Shown here: in pieces, positions 7,552-18,210 of the stretch | How positions within the stretch are numbered: position 1 is the stretch's first letter | How the letters are laid out: each line of letters opens with the position of its first letter | Source of the DNA: Cupriavidus gilardii | Lineage (GTDB): Bacteria > Pseudomonadota > Gammaproteobacteria > Burkholderiales > Burkholderiaceae | Direction of reading: 5' to 3' | Length of the DNA: 64,000 nucleotides | NCBI RefSeq assembly: GCF_013314895.1 | Contig: NZ_JABTYE010000003.1 | Coordinates: 124,001 to 188,000 of the forward strand | Program-made: the position numbers and the translations under genes | Notes under the pieces: generated by a model | Told to the model about the DNA's origin: nothing | The model's database searches: none | What the model saw: only the letters and a program-made list of their open reading frames with translations

Positions 7552-9228
7552 ATGGGTGCTGCCACGGCCGAATATCAGTTCAAGCCGCATGAGCGGCCCA
7601 CCATTCCGGGCTCCCCGGCGACACCGGATCATCCGACGCCAAGGCGCGTCGGCTATTTCTGCGTCGGTGCGCTGATCGGACTGACCGCCGGCTTCGGCAA
7701 CGCGCTGGTGCTCGCGAACCTGAATCACATCCAGGGCGTGTTCGGTCTCTACAGCGATCAGGCGGCGTGGTTGTCGACGGTCTATGTGATGACCAACGTC
7801 TGCATGAGCATGCTGCTGATCAAGTTCCGGCAGCAATACGGCCTGCAGCATTTCGCGCGGCTGTTCCTGCTCGGCTATGTCGCCGTCGCGCTCGCCCATA
7901 TCTTCGTCCATACCTTCGAAACCGCGCTGCTGGTGCGCGCGGCCAACGGCATTGCGGCCAGCGGCCTCAGCACGCTGGCGCTGTACTACATGATTCAGGC
8001 GCTGCCGGCCGCGCACCGATTGAAGGCGATCGTGCTCGGCATCGGCGTACCGCAGCTGGCCACCCCGCTGGCGCGCACCTTCACCTCCGGCATGCTGGAG
8101 GCCGGCAACTGGAAGACGCTCTATCTGTTCGAACTGAGTCTGGCACTGCTGTCGCTGGTGGCGGTGGCGCTGTTGCGGCTGCCGCCGAGCGAGCGCATCC
8201 GGGCGTTCGAGAGGCTCGACTTCCTGACCTTCGCGCTGTTCGCGCCCGGCATGGCACTGCTGTGCGCGGTGCTCGCGCAGGGACGAATCCTGTGGTGGAC
8301 CGAGGCTGCGTGGCTCGGCTATGCGCTATGCGGTGCGGTGGTGCTGATTACCGCCGCGCTGTGGATCGAGCACAACCGCGCCAATCCGCTGCTCAATACC
8401 CGCTGGCTCGGCAGCCGGGCGATGCTGCGCTTTGCGCTGGTCGCGATCGCGGTGCGCGTGCTGTTGTCCGAGCAGCCCTATGGCGCGGTCGGCCTGCTGA
8501 CGGTGCTCGGCATGGGCAACGACCAGTTGGTGCCGCTGTATGGGATCGTGACGCTGGCCACGGTGGCCGGCCTGGCGGTCAGCGCGCTGACAGTCAATCC
8601 GATGAACCTGGAGCGCCCGATCCGGATCTCGCTGCTGCTGATCGCGATCGGCGCCTTCATGGACGCGCACTCGAACAACCTGACGCGGCCGGCCAATATG
8701 GTCTGGAGCCAGGCGCTGATCGCCTTCGCCGCGGTGTACTTCATGGGGCCGACCCTGCTGATCGGCATGCTGCAAGCCTTGTCGAAGGGCATGAGCCATA
8801 TCGTCAGCTTCTCGGCGCTGTTCGGCATCACGCAGTCGCTCGGCGGCCTGGCCGGTTCCGCGCTGCTGGGAACGTTTCAGGTCTACCGCGAGAAATTCCA
8901 TTCGCACTCGCTGGTGCAGTCGATCAGCCTGACCGATCCGCTGGACGCGGCGCGCATCCAGGCGCTGGGCGGCGCCTATGGGCGCGTGCTGGCCGATCCC
9001 GCGCTGCGGCAGGCCGAAGGCCCGGCGCTGCTGGCGCAGCAGGTCACGCGCGAAGCCAATGTGCTCGCGTTCAACGATGTCTTCCTGCTGATCGGAATCA
9101 TCGCCTCGGCGACCTTCGTCTGCCTGCTGGCGTTCTATCTGCGCGATCGCATCCGCGGCCACAACCCAATGGCGGAGCCGCTGGCGGCGATGGCGAGGGC
9201 CAGACAGCAGCAGCAGCAGCAGCAATAG
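7552..9228 (+). CDS. DHA2 family (EmrB-like) multidrug efflux MFS transporter
   Basis: This 558-residue inner membrane carrier has about fourteen hydrophobic segments, typical of the drug:H+ antiporter-2 family. It opens an operon with an HlyD adaptor and an outer membrane factor, the EmrB-EmrA-TolC arrangement that moves drugs or toxic compounds out across both membranes. Segment 1 (GALIGLTAGFGNAL) and the AAWLSTVYVMTNVC region match the family's N-terminal half. The large periplasmic loop near residues 440-500 (from about FQVYREKFHSHS) is usual for EmrB-like proteins. The C-terminus ends in eight glutamines, encoded by a run of CAG at 9207-9227, a slippage-prone tract. The start has no clear ribosome site. 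Confidence 0.85.
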   Translation: MGAATAEYQFKPHERPTIPGSPATPDHPTPRRVGYFCVGALIGLTAGFGNALVLANLNHIQGVFGLYSDQAAWLSTVYVMTNVCMSMLLIKFRQQYGLQHFARLFLLGYVAVALAHIFVHTFETALLVRAANGIAASGLSTLALYYMIQALPAAHRLKAIVLGIGVPQLATPLARTFTSGMLEAGNWKTLYLFELSLALLSLVAVALLRLPPSERIRAFERLDFLTFALFAPGMALLCAVLAQGRILWWTEAAWLGYALCGAVVLITAALWIEHNRANPLLNTRWLGSRAMLRFALVAIAVRVLLSEQPYGAVGLLTVLGMGNDQLVPLYGIVTLATVAGLAVSALTVNPMNLERPIRISLLLIAIGAFMDAHSNNLTRPANMVWSQALIAFAAVYFMGPTLLIGMLQALSKGMSHIVSFSALFGITQSLGGLAGSALLGTFQVYREKFHSHSLVQSISLTDPLDAARIQALGGAYGRVLADPALRQAEGPALLAQQVTREANVLAFNDVFLLIGIIASATFVCLLAFYLRDRIRGHNPMAEPLAAMARARQQQQQQQ

Positions 9229-9258
9229 AACCGACAAGAACAACATCTGGAGCCACCG

Positions 9259-10449
9259 GTGACCGACCAACCGCCGCGCCGCGAAACCGGCCCCGCCCCT
9301 CCCGCGCAGAAGACCGGGCAGACCGACTCTCCCGAACGTCTGCAGGACCCCGTCGAGGTACCGCAGCAGGCGTCCTCTCCACCGACCGGCTGGTCGCCCC
9401 CCAAGGGCACGCGGCGCGCCACGATCGTCGTCGTGGCGATCGCGCTGGCGAGCATCCTGATCATCCTGTACGCGTGGGGACTGCCGCCCTTCACGCGCGT
9501 GATCCAGGGCACCGACAACGCCTATGTGCGCGGCCAGACCACGGTCATCAGCCCGCAGGTCAGCGGCTATGTGGTCGACGTGCCGGTCCGCGATTTCCAG
9601 CAGGTCAAGGCCGGATCGGTACTGCTCAGGATCGACGACCGCATCTATCGCCAGCGCGTCGAGCAGGCGCGGGCCAATCTCGATACGCAGATCGCCAACC
9701 TGAACAACACCGATCAGACCCGCCGCTCGCGCGAAGCCACGGTGCTGGCGCAGCAGGCCAATCTCGCCAACGCGCAGGCGCAATTGCTGCGGGCGCAGGC
9801 CGACATGCGCCGCGTCGACGAACTGGTGGCCGATGGTTCGGTATCGCTGCGCGAGCGCGATCAGACGCGCGCCGCGCTGCGGCAGGCCGAGGCCGCGGTG
9901 CGCCAGGCCCGCGCGGCAGCGGAAATCGCGCGGCAGGACGTCCGGTCGGTCGCGGTCAGCCGCGAGGGCCTGGAAGCCGCCGTCGAAGCGGCGCGCGCAG
10001 CCTTGAAGCTGGCCGAGATCGATCTGGCCAATACCGTGGTGCGTGCCCCGCAGGACGGCCAGCTGAGCCAGATCGGCGCTCGCCTCGGCCAGTACGTGAC
10101 GGCCGGCACGCAGGCGATGTTCCTGGTGCCGCCGACGCTGTGGGTCATCGCCAATTACAAGGAAGCGCAGACTTCCCATATGGCGCCGGGCCAGCCGGCG
10201 AGCTTTCGCGTCGACGGGCTCGACGATGCGCGGCTGACCGGTCGTGTCGAACAACTGGCGCCAGCCGCCGGCTCGGAATTCGCGGTGATTCAGCCCGACA
10301 ACGCGACCGGCAACTTCGTCAAGGTCGCGCAACGGATCTCGGTGCGCATCGCGATCGATCCGGATCAGCCGCTCGCAGCACGGCTGCGGCCGGGCATGTC
10401 GGTGCGGGCCGAGGTCGATACGAGCGGCGGGGGGTCCCGCGCGAGATGA
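9259..10449 (+). CDS. HlyD family secretion / efflux adaptor (EmrA-like)
   Basis: This 396-residue periplasmic adaptor starts with GTG. A Pro-rich cytosolic tail of about 50 residues leads to one membrane anchor near residues 54-77. A biotinyl-lipoyl-like half motif follows (VISPQVSGYVVDVPVRDFQ), then a long coiled coil rich in Ala, Gln and Arg (about 130-260), and the second half (VRAPQDGQLSQIGARLGQYV). It should bridge the DHA2 carrier to the outer membrane factor. It lies 30 bases after the carrier gene and overlaps the next gene by ATGA, so all three are one transcription unit. An ATG does not occur in frame near the start, so GTG is the likely initiator. Confidence 0.87.
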   Translation: MTDQPPRRETGPAPPAQKTGQTDSPERLQDPVEVPQQASSPPTGWSPPKGTRRATIVVVAIALASILIILYAWGLPPFTRVIQGTDNAYVRGQTTVISPQVSGYVVDVPVRDFQQVKAGSVLLRIDDRIYRQRVEQARANLDTQIANLNNTDQTRRSREATVLAQQANLANAQAQLLRAQADMRRVDELVADGSVSLRERDQTRAALRQAEAAVRQARAAAEIARQDVRSVAVSREGLEAAVEAARAALKLAEIDLANTVVRAPQDGQLSQIGARLGQYVTAGTQAMFLVPPTLWVIANYKEAQTSHMAPGQPASFRVDGLDDARLTGRVEQLAPAAGSEFAVIQPDNATGNFVKVAQRISVRIAIDPDQPLAARLRPGMSVRAEVDTSGGGSRAR

Positions 10450-11855
10450 AGGCGCACCATCGACCTTCGCGTGTTCGCGCGGCACTCCGGATGGCACTGT
10501 GCGGGGCGGGCATGCCTCTGCTGTTCGGCTGCATGGGCCCACGGCCCGATCCGCCGGCCGCCGCTGCGCTGACGCCCCCGACGGCATGGCGCGTCGAACC
10601 AGGCCCCAGCGCCCCGCTCGAGCGGGACTGGTGGCGCCGCTATGGCGATCCCGTGCTGGCGCAACTCGTCGAGCGCGCCCTGTCCAACAATGCCGATCTC
10701 GGCATTGCCGCGGCGCGGGTCACCGAAGCGCGCGCGCAGCAGCGCCTGGCGCAAGCGCAATTGCTGCCGACGCTCGACGCGACCGCAAACGGCGGACGCT
10801 CGCGCAGTCTGAATGCGCTCGGGCGCGAATCGATCTCCAATTCCTTCGAGCCGCAGTTCCAGGCCGCCTACGAGGTCGATCTCTTTGGCCGACTCGCCGA
10901 CCTGTCGCAGGCGGCCCGCGCCAGCGCACAGGCCAGCGAAGCGGCGCATGATGTCGCGGTGCTGTCGATCGCGGCGACGACCGCACGCGCCTATCTGACG
11001 CTGCGCGCGCTCGACGCTCGGCTGGCCGTGGTGCGTCAGACGCTGGCCGCGCGCGAGGACGCGTTGCGGCTCGCACGTCGCCGCGCGGAGGCCGGTTATA
11101 CCTCGCAGCTGGAGTTCGAGCAGGCCCGTGCGGAGTACGAGTCCACCGCGCAGGCCGTGCCCCAGGCCGAGCTGGCGGTCGCACGGCAGGAAAACGCCTT
11201 GCTGCTGCTGCTCGGCGAATCGCCAACCGGCGAGCTGGCGCGCGGCGCGGCGCTGTCCGCGCTGCGTCCGCCGCCCGTGCCCGACGGCTTGCCAGCCGAT
11301 CTGCTGCGCCGGCGCCCCGATATCGCGCAGGCCGAGTTCCAGCTCGCCGCGAGCGACGCCAATCTGAGCGCCGCGCGCAAGGCCTTTCTGCCGCAGCTGC
11401 ATCTGTCGGGCTCCGCCGGCCTGCTGTATGCCAGCGGCGTCGCCAGTCCCGTTCGGCTATGGTCGCTTGGCGGCAGCATCCTCGCGCCGCTGTTCGAAGG
11501 CGGCCGCATCGAGGCCGGTGCGCAGATCGCGACCGCGCAGCGCGATCAGGCCGCGTTCGCCTATCGCAGCACCGCGCTGACCGCCTTCCGCGAGGTCAAC
11601 GACAACCTCGCGGCGCTGCGTCAGCTGGAAGCGCAGGTCGCACATCTGGGCCAGCAACGCGACGCGCTGGCCGCCACGCTGCGCCATGCGACCAACCGCT
11701 ATCGGGCCGGCTATTCGCCGTATCTGGAGCAACTCGACGCGCAGCGCGGTCTGCTCAACGCGGAGCTGAATCTGATCCAGGCGCATGCGGACTGGCTTGA
11801 TGCCAGCGTGGCCTTGTACCAGGCGATGGGCGGCGGCTGGATCCGCGCCGATTGA
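10446..11855 (+). CDS. NodT-family efflux outer membrane lipoprotein
   Basis: This is a 469-residue TolC-like outer membrane factor. The signal peptide ends in the lipobox LLFGC near residue 29, so the protein is lipid-anchored. Two repeats of the outer membrane efflux domain follow (about 60-260 and 285-465), with the typical WWRRYGDPVL near the start and LRRRPDIAQAE at the beginning of the second repeat. It completes the efflux trio and would form the outer membrane channel. The start overlaps the adaptor stop (10446-10449). It is followed by the convergent repair operon. Confidence 0.87.
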   Translation: MKAHHRPSRVRAALRMALCGAGMPLLFGCMGPRPDPPAAAALTPPTAWRVEPGPSAPLERDWWRRYGDPVLAQLVERALSNNADLGIAAARVTEARAQQRLAQAQLLPTLDATANGGRSRSLNALGRESISNSFEPQFQAAYEVDLFGRLADLSQAARASAQASEAAHDVAVLSIAATTARAYLTLRALDARLAVVRQTLAAREDALRLARRRAEAGYTSQLEFEQARAEYESTAQAVPQAELAVARQENALLLLLGESPTGELARGAALSALRPPPVPDGLPADLLRRRPDIAQAEFQLAASDANLSAARKAFLPQLHLSGSAGLLYASGVASPVRLWSLGGSILAPLFEGGRIEAGAQIATAQRDQAAFAYRSTALTAFREVNDNLAALRQLEAQVAHLGQQRDALAATLRHATNRYRAGYSPYLEQLDAQRGLLNAELNLIQAHADWLDASVALYQAMGGGWIRAD

Positions 11856-11916
11856 GCGGTCCGGCCCGTCACTGCGTCACTGCGTCGCCGCGGCCCCCCA
11901 TGACCTCACCATCGAG

Positions 11917-12621
11917 TCAACGCCTCGGCACCGCCCACACCCGCCCGTCGCCGATCACATAGACACGACGGCCCGATGCGCGCCCCACGCGGGCATGGCC
12001 CGTGAAGGCGCCAAAGGCCGGCAGGATGCCGGCCTTTGCGTCGAAGACGAAGCACGGCAAACGGACGGCATCCGAGCCGGCGCGCAAGGTATACGCGGGA
12101 TGCAGGTGCCCGGCCAGTTCGTAGCCGTCGTCCGCTGCGCCGGGCAGATGGCACAGCGCGAACGGGCCGCGCCGCCAGGGCTCGGACACGACGGCGATGT
12201 CGAGCGAACGCGGTGGGTCGCCGGCGCGCGCATCGTGATTGCCGCGCACCAGCGTGCAGCGCAGACCGGACGGCAGGCCGGCGCGCCAATCGGCCAGCGC
12301 GGCCAGCACGGCGGGCGTGCGGCTCGCGCGGGCATGCAGGAAGTCGCCGAGAAAGACCAGCTCGCGGGCCGGATAACGTGCTGCCAGTTGCGACAGCCGG
12401 GCGAGGTTGTCCCGCGTGGTGCCGGCCGGCACCGGCTGCCCCAGCGCGCGATAGGCCGCCGCCTTGCCGAAATGCACGTCGGCCACCAGCAGCATCGACG
12501 CCGCCGGCCACCAGACCGCGCGCTCGGGCAACAGCCACAGCAACTCGCCCGCGACCTCCGCCTGCCGCGCGGATGATGACATCGAGGACGTCGACGACAT
12601 CGACGACATCGGCGCACTCAT
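11917..12621 (-). CDS. pdeM: ligase-associated DNA damage response endonuclease PdeM
   Basis: This 234-residue calcineurin-like phosphoesterase has metal-binding motifs in order: [11 protein letters not shown] near residue 45, [10 protein letters not shown] near 90, LVRGNHD near 127 and AGHLHPAY near 170. It is the last gene of the four-gene ligase-associated repair cluster, and its start overlaps the helicase stop by ATGA (12618-12621), which fixes the start. The first 17 residues are a Met/Ser repeat encoded by a GAC/ATC-rich tandem tract and are absent from the catalytic core. The expected role is trimming or nicking nucleic acid ends for the partner ligase, as inferred from gene context in this family. 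Confidence 0.88.
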   Translation of the reverse strand: MSAPMSSMSSTSSMSSSARQAEVAGELLWLLPERAVWWPAASMLLVADVHFGKAAAYRALGQPVPAGTTRDNLARLSQLAARYPARELVFLGDFLHARASRTPAVLAALADWRAGLPSGLRCTLVRGNHDARAGDPPRSLDIAVVSEPWRRGPFALCHLPGAADDGYELAGHLHPAYTLRAGSDAVRLPCFVFDAKAGILPAFGAFTGHARVGRASGRRVYVIGDGRVWAVPRR

Positions 12622-15341
12622 AGCGGCGGCAGCGGCTTCGAGACCTTGCGCAGGCGCCGCCGCGGGCGGGATGAAGACGACGACGATGACGGCGATGACG
12701 GCGACGATGACGGCGGCGACGACGACGGGCCGGCGTGATCGGCCATGCCGAAGCGCGCGATCTCGGCGACGCGATCGAGCGGTGTCCCCTCCATCGGCAC
12801 GGCGTCCTCCTGACCCTCGCCTTCCGGTCCCGCCGCCCGTTCGAGCTCGGCCAGCATCCGCGCGATGCGGTCCGCCAGTTTCTCGGTGCTGAGCTTTTCG
12901 CGCAGGAATTCGACGATCAGCGGGAACGACAGCGGCGTCGGCCGCTTCAGCACGCGCAGGTCCAGCCGCAGGCCCGCCAGCCGATCCAGCGTGCGCGACA
13001 GCCGCACGGCATCGAGCTCCTGGTTCAGCACCTCGCGCTCGGCCTGGCCCAGCAGCAGATTATCGGGATCGTGCTTGCGGAACACCTCGTAGAACAGGCT
13101 CGACGAGGCCTGCAACTGGCGCGCGCTCTTGTGCGCGCCGGGAAAGCCCTGGAACACCAATCCCGACACCCGCGCGATCTCGCGAAAGCGCCGCAGCGAC
13201 AGTTCGCCGGCGTTGAGGCTGGCCAGCACATCGGCGACCAGATCGCGCTGGCGCTCCTGCGCGAGCACCAGCGGCAGCCAGTGCGCCCAGTCGAGCGGCG
13301 CGGCCGACAGCAGCTCGAGCCCGTAGTCGTTGACCGCGACCGAAATCGTGGTCGGCAACTGCGAACCGAGCCGCCACGCCAGCAGGCTGCCCAGGCCCAG
13401 ATGCACCGAACGGCCGGCAAAGGGATACAGGAACAGGTGGGAGCCCTCGCGCGAGTTCAGCGTCTCGGCCAGCAGCGTGGTACGCGTCGGCAGCGCCGAC
13501 CAGCGCTGCTGCAGTTCGACCAGGGGTCCGATCAGCGGCAGCTCCGGCGTGTCGGCGGGATCGAGCTTGCCGGCGGCGGCGTCCTCCAGCGTGGCGACGA
13601 CCGCGTCCGCCAGTTCCGTCGACAGCGGCATGCGCCCGCCATTCCAGCGCGGCACCACGGGCCGTCCCTTTTCCGCCCGTCGGACGTAGGCGATCATCTC
13701 CTGCACGCGCACCAGCTCCAGCGGCCTGCCGCCGAACAGGAAGCAATCGCCCGGCGACAGCCGCGCGATAAACCCTTCCTCGACCGAGCCCAGCGACGCA
13801 CCGCCGCGCCCGACGCGACTCCAGTAGCGGACCTGCATGGTCGCATCGCTGACGATGGTGCCGACGCTCATCCGGTGGCGGCGCGCGAGGCGAAGGTCAG
13901 GTACGCGCCAGACACCGTGCTCGTCGGGCTGTACGCGCCGATAGTCCGGATAGGCCGTCAGGCTGCTGCCGCCCCGCCGTACGAAGTCGAGGCACCACTG
14001 CCATTCGGCGTCGGTCAGCGTGCGATAGGCATAGGCGCCGCGCACTTCGTCGAGCAGCGCATCGGGAACGAAGCCGCCGCCCAGCGCGACCGTGACCAGA
14101 TGCTGGACCAGCACGTCGAGCGGCTTCTCCGGCGACTCGCGCGCTTCGATGCGCCCCGCCATCACCGCGTGGCGGGCCGCCACCGCTTCGACCAGCTCCA
14201 GGCTGTGGGTCGGCACGATCGTCACGCGCGACGGCCGCCCCGGCGCATGGCCGGAACGGCCCGCACGTTGCAGCAAGCGCGCCACGCCCTTCGGCGAACC
14301 GACCTGCAGCACGCGCTCGACCGGCAGGAAATCGACGCCGAGGTCGAGGCTGGAGGTACAGATCACCGCCTTCAGCGCACCGGTCTTCAGGCCGCCCTCG
14401 ACCCATTCGCGCACATCGCGATCGAGCGAGCCGTGATGGAGCGCGAGCCGTCCCGCCCAGTCGGACCGCGCCTCGAGCAGCGCCAGGTACCAGCGCTCGG
14501 CCTGCGAGCGGGTGTTCAGGAAGACCAGCGTGGTGCTGCTGCCTTCGATCTCGCGCACCACATGCGGCAGCATCGACAGGCCCAGATGCCCCGCCCACGG
14601 AAAGCGGCCGGCGGCATCGGGCAGCAGCGTATCGACGATCAATTGCTTCGGCACCTTGCCCTGCACCAGCTCGCGCGCGTGCACCGGCGTGCCGGACAGC
14701 AGCACGTCGCTGGCATGTTCGAGGTTGCCGAGCGTGGCCGACAAACCCCAGACCACCAGATCGGGACACCAGCGGCGCAGGCGCGCCAGCGCCAGCTGCA
14801 CCTGCACGCCTCGCTTGTTGCCGATCAGCTCGTGCCATTCGTCGACCACCACCATGCGCACGCGGCCCAGCGCCTCCTTCGCGTCGGCCCGCGTCAGCAA
14901 CAGCGACAGGCTCTCCGGTGTGGTGACCAGCGCGGTAGGCAGCCGCCTTGCCTGCGCGGCGCGCTCGCGGCTGCTGGTGTCACCGGTGCGAAGGCCGACG
15001 GTCCAGTTCAGTCCGAGGTCGGCCAGCGGCGCCTGCAGCGCACGCGCGGTATCGGCGGCCAGCGCGCGCATCGGCGTCAGCCACAGCACGGTCAGCGGCG
15101 GCGCCGCGGCGGTCTGCACCGCTGGATCGCCGTGGCGCAGCAACGCACCGAGCCAGGCCGCATAGGTCTTGCCGGTACCGGTGGTCGCATGCACGAGGCC
15201 GCTGCGCCCGGCAGCGATCGCCTGCCACACCTGGCGCTGGAACGGAAACGGCTGCCAGCCGCGCTCGGCAAACCATTGCGGCAGCGCCTGTGCCAGCGGC
15301 CCCGGGGGCAAGGCCAGCGCATTGTCCGTAAGCGCGGTCAT
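12618..15341 (-). CDS. ligase-associated DNA damage response DEXH box helicase (Lhr-like)
   Basis: This 907-residue superfamily 2 helicase has a Q-like motif FPFQRQVW (residues 33-40), Walker A ATTGTGKT (52-59), motif Ia LTPMRALA, a DEWH box (167-170), motif III SATLGN (about 201) and motif [10 protein letters not shown] near residue 353. A long C-terminal region matches the Lhr-core type. It translocates on single-stranded DNA with ATP and belongs with the ligase, exonuclease and PdeM of this operon. ATGA overlaps join it to both neighbours. The last 45 residues are almost all Ser and Pro, then basic, encoded by a GAC/GAT triplet run (12672-12730); this tail looks like a repeat expansion rather than a domain. 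Confidence 0.92.
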   Translation of the reverse strand: MTALTDNALALPPGPLAQALPQWFAERGWQPFPFQRQVWQAIAAGRSGLVHATTGTGKTYAAWLGALLRHGDPAVQTAAAPPLTVLWLTPMRALAADTARALQAPLADLGLNWTVGLRTGDTSSRERAAQARRLPTALVTTPESLSLLLTRADAKEALGRVRMVVVDEWHELIGNKRGVQVQLALARLRRWCPDLVVWGLSATLGNLEHASDVLLSGTPVHARELVQGKVPKQLIVDTLLPDAAGRFPWAGHLGLSMLPHVVREIEGSSTTLVFLNTRSQAERWYLALLEARSDWAGRLALHHGSLDRDVREWVEGGLKTGALKAVICTSSLDLGVDFLPVERVLQVGSPKGVARLLQRAGRSGHAPGRPSRVTIVPTHSLELVEAVAARHAVMAGRIEARESPEKPLDVLVQHLVTVALGGGFVPDALLDEVRGAYAYRTLTDAEWQWCLDFVRRGGSSLTAYPDYRRVQPDEHGVWRVPDLRLARRHRMSVGTIVSDATMQVRYWSRVGRGGASLGSVEEGFIARLSPGDCFLFGGRPLELVRVQEMIAYVRRAEKGRPVVPRWNGGRMPLSTELADAVVATLEDAAAGKLDPADTPELPLIGPLVELQQRWSALPTRTTLLAETLNSREGSHLFLYPFAGRSVHLGLGSLLAWRLGSQLPTTISVAVNDYGLELLSAAPLDWAHWLPLVLAQERQRDLVADVLASLNAGELSLRRFREIARVSGLVFQGFPGAHKSARQLQASSSLFYEVFRKHDPDNLLLGQAEREVLNQELDAVRLSRTLDRLAGLRLDLRVLKRPTPLSFPLIVEFLREKLSTEKLADRIARMLAELERAAGPEGEGQEDAVPMEGTPLDRVAEIARFGMADHAGPSSSPPSSSPSSPSSSSSSSRPRRRLRKVSKPLPPL

Positions 15342-17035
15342 GCCGCCTCCTCGCGTTCGGCGGGCGGCAGCATGCCCTGCAGCGTCTGCAGCGTGTCAGC
15401 CTCCTCGATCGTCTTGTCGGTACGCCAGCGCAGCATGCGCGGAAAGCGCACCGCGATGCCGCTCTTGTGCCGGCTGCTGCGGGCGATGCCCTCGAAGCCG
15501 AGTTCGAACACCTGGGTTGGCTCGACGCTGCGCACCGGGCCGAAGGTCTCGATGGTGGTCCGCCGCACGATCGCGTCGACCTGCCGCATCTCCTGGTCCG
15601 TCAGGCCGGAATAGGCCTTGGCAAACGGCACCAGCACCCGGCCCTCGATTCCCGGCGGCGCACTCCAGACCGCGAAGGTGAAGTCGGTGTAGAGGCTGGC
15701 GCGGCGGCCGTGACCGCGTTGCGCGTAGATCAGCACCGCGTCGACCGCATACGGGTCGATCTTCCATTTCCACCAGACGCCGACATCCTTGGTCCGGCCG
15801 GCGCCATAGGCCGCGTCCAGCGCCTTCAGCATGAACCCCTCGACGCCGAGCTCGCGCGACGATTCGCGCAGCGCCGCATAGCCGGGCCAGTCGTCGGCCT
15901 GCACCAGCGGACTGAGCCGCAACGACGGATGCGGATGCGCGGCCAGCAAGCGTTCGAGCGCGGCACGGCGCTCGCCCTGCGCGCGGCGGCGCCGGTCCTC
16001 GTCCTGCCATTCGAGCAGGTCGTAGGCCAGCAGCACCGCCGGGGCGTCGCGCAGCAGCTTCGCGCTCAGGTTTTTGCGGCCGATGCGCTGCTGCAGCAGC
16101 GCGAACGGCTGCACCCGCTCGTCGCGCCAGACCACGATCTCGCCGTCGATCACGGTGCCGTCCGGCAGCGGCGCGGCGGCCTCGGCCAGTTCGGGAAAGC
16201 GCTCGGTGATCAGGTCCTCGCCGCGCGACCAGATCCAGGTCTGGCCATCGCGCCGCACGATCTGCGCGCGGATGCCGTCCCATTTCCACTCGACCTGCCA
16301 TTGCGAGACCGGGCCCAGCACCGCGTCGAACTGTTCGAGCGGCGCCTGCAGCGGATGCGCGAGAAAGAAGGGATAGGGCTGGCCGCCGCGACTGCGTGGC
16401 ACGCTGGCGCCGTCGGCAACGTCATCGCCGTGCTCGCCGCCGCCGTCGGGGGCGATCAGCGCCAGATAGTGCTCGGCATCGGGCCGCGCCGAGATGTCGG
16501 TATAGCCGACCATCCGTTCTGCCACGCGCTTCGGATCGATCCCGGCGACGTCGCCCAGCGCCCGGGTGACCAGCAGCCGCGAGACGCCGACGCGAAACGC
16601 GCCGGTGATCAGCTTGAACAGCACCAGGCGCGCCTGCGCATCGAGCGGTCGCCACAGCGCATCGAGCTTGGGCAGCAGCACGTCCGGCGGCAGGCCCCGC
16701 AGCGGCAGCAGCCGCTGTTCGACCCATTCTGCGAGGCCCGCATCGTCCGTATGCTCGGACTCGGGCAGCAGCAGGGCGATGGTCTCGGCCAGGTCGCCGA
16801 CGGCCTGGTAGCTCTCCTCGAACAGCCAGGTCGGCAGTCGCGCCGCCTGCTCGGCCAGCGTGCGCAGCATCGCCACCGGCACCATCTGGCGGGGCTTGCC
16901 GCCGGCGAGGAAATAGACTGCCCAGGCGGCATCGGCCGGCGGCGCGGCCTGCAGATAGGTGCGCAGCGCCGCCAGCTTGGCGTTGTTCGAGGTGGTCGCG
17001 TCGAGCGCGGCGTACAACTCGGCGAAGGCCTTCAT
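15338..17035 (-). CDS. ATP-dependent DNA ligase (LigB/bacterial LigC-like, repair cluster)
   Basis: This 565-residue ATP-dependent ligase starts with a DNA-binding domain of the eukaryotic ligase I type (about residues 1-200). The adenylation domain has motif I EWKWDGIR (Lys251, the residue that takes AMP), motif III near DGEIV, motif IV EGFMLK and motif V WWKWK. An OB-fold domain follows to the end. It seals nicks during repair, not replication, which uses the NAD-dependent enzyme. It stands between the exonuclease and the helicase with ATGA overlaps on both sides (17032-17035 and 15338-15341), the standard order of this cluster in proteobacteria. The usual length for this group is about 530-560, so it is complete. 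Confidence 0.92.
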   Translation of the reverse strand: MKAFAELYAALDATTSNNAKLAALRTYLQAAPPADAAWAVYFLAGGKPRQMVPVAMLRTLAEQAARLPTWLFEESYQAVGDLAETIALLLPESEHTDDAGLAEWVEQRLLPLRGLPPDVLLPKLDALWRPLDAQARLVLFKLITGAFRVGVSRLLVTRALGDVAGIDPKRVAERMVGYTDISARPDAEHYLALIAPDGGGEHGDDVADGASVPRSRGGQPYPFFLAHPLQAPLEQFDAVLGPVSQWQVEWKWDGIRAQIVRRDGQTWIWSRGEDLITERFPELAEAAAPLPDGTVIDGEIVVWRDERVQPFALLQQRIGRKNLSAKLLRDAPAVLLAYDLLEWQDEDRRRRAQGERRAALERLLAAHPHPSLRLSPLVQADDWPGYAALRESSRELGVEGFMLKALDAAYGAGRTKDVGVWWKWKIDPYAVDAVLIYAQRGHGRRASLYTDFTFAVWSAPPGIEGRVLVPFAKAYSGLTDQEMRQVDAIVRRTTIETFGPVRSVEPTQVFELGFEGIARSSRHKSGIAVRFPRMLRWRTDKTIEEADTLQTLQGMLPPAEREEAA

Positions 17036-18156
17036 GATGCGTCCCGCAGATCGGGCGCGGCGGCGGGGCCTCGCGCATCGTCCATCGCCCCGTCTGCCAC
17101 AGGCGCCTCGGCGTTGCCGGGCGTCTCGCGGTCCGGGTCGTCACGGTCGTGGTCTTCCTCGTCGCCGTACTGCGTCTCGAACGCCTGCGCCTGCAACCCG
17201 CGTTCGCACAGATAGCGCACCATCGCGTGAACATAGCCATGCGTGACAAACACGCGCTGCGCACCGGTCGCCTCGATGGCCGCATGCAGCGCCGGCCAGT
17301 CGGCATGGTCGGAGACCACAAAACCGCGATCGACACCGCGGCGCCTGCGCGTGCCCCGAATCCGCATCCAGCCGCTGGCGAAGGCCTGGGCCGCATCGCC
17401 GAAGCGCCGCAGCCACGGCGAACGCTGCGCCGACGGCGGCGCGATCACGAGCGCCTGGCGCAGCAAGGGACTGCGCGCGGGCAGCTCGGAGGCGTGCACC
17501 GTGGCCGGCAACGCCACCCCCGCGGCGGCATAGGCCCGGTTCAGCGCAGTCATCGCGCCATGTTCGACGATCGGCCCCGGCAGCCCCGCTTCGCCGGCCT
17601 GCATCATCAGTCCATGCAGGATGCGCTGCGCCTTGCCGAACGCGTAGCAATAGAGCACGCTGGCCCGCCCCTGTCCGGCATTGGCGCGCCACCAAGACAG
17701 GATCTGCGCCATCAGTTCGGCTTGCGATTGCCAGCGATAGATCGGCAGACCGAAGGTGCTCTCGGTAATGAAGGTATCGCAGCGCACCGGCTCGAACGGT
17801 GCGCAGGTGCCGTCGTGCGCGAGCTTGTAGTCGCCCGATGCGACCCACACCTCGCCGCGGTACTCCAGCCGTACCTGGGCCGAGCCCAGCACGTGCCCGG
17901 CCGGATGCAGGCTGACGCGAACGCCGTTGTGCACGACCGGATCGCCATAGTCGAGGCTGTCGAGCCGGATCTCGGGCAGCCGCGACAGCAGCACGCCGCG
18001 CCCCGGCGCCGCGCACAGATAGTGGCCGCTGCCGGCGCGGGCATGGTCGGAATGGGCATGCGTGATGACGGCCCGTGCGACGGGGCGCCAGGGATCGATA
18101 TAAAAGTCGCCCGGTGGGCAGTACAGCCCTTCGGGCCGCGCTACGACAAGGTCCAT
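17032..18156 (-). CDS. ligase-associated DNA damage response exonuclease (metallo-beta-lactamase fold)
   Basis: This 374-residue nuclease has the metallo-beta-lactamase/beta-CASP fold. THAHSDHA near residue 32 is the HxHxDH zinc motif, HPAGHVLGSAQV follows near 85, SGDYK near 110, and VSDHADW plus VTHGY supply the C-terminal ligands. It is related to the SNM1/Artemis and mRNA 3'-end nucleases, and heads the repair operon. The open frame extends to 18300, but that extension is a Pro/Trp/Gly repeat read from a GGGGTCCA tandem array, so I place the start at the ATG at 18156 (MDLVVARPEGLYCPPG), which matches the family N-terminus. The last 45 residues are Asp/Glu/Pro-rich and unstructured. Confidence 0.9.
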   Translation of the reverse strand: MDLVVARPEGLYCPPGDFYIDPWRPVARAVITHAHSDHARAGSGHYLCAAPGRGVLLSRLPEIRLDSLDYGDPVVHNGVRVSLHPAGHVLGSAQVRLEYRGEVWVASGDYKLAHDGTCAPFEPVRCDTFITESTFGLPIYRWQSQAELMAQILSWWRANAGQGRASVLYCYAFGKAQRILHGLMMQAGEAGLPGPIVEHGAMTALNRAYAAAGVALPATVHASELPARSPLLRQALVIAPPSAQRSPWLRRFGDAAQAFASGWMRIRGTRRRRGVDRGFVVSDHADWPALHAAIEATGAQRVFVTHGYVHAMVRYLCERGLQAQAFETQYGDEEDHDRDDPDRETPGNAEAPVADGAMDDARGPAAAPDLRDAS

Positions 18157-18210
18157 GGGTGCGGACTCCAGCTGCGATGGCCGCGCCGACGGGTTCAATG
18201 GATTCCATTG

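Noticed and set aside
7767..11855. One very long plus-strand frame of 1362 codons across the efflux operon
   Set aside because: Only its end (from 10446) is the real outer membrane factor; the rest reads the carrier and adaptor genes out of frame.
12735..15614. A 959-codon plus-strand frame opposite the helicase
   Set aside because: It is the antisense of a helicase with all motifs; the translation is Gln/Arg/His-rich and has no domain.
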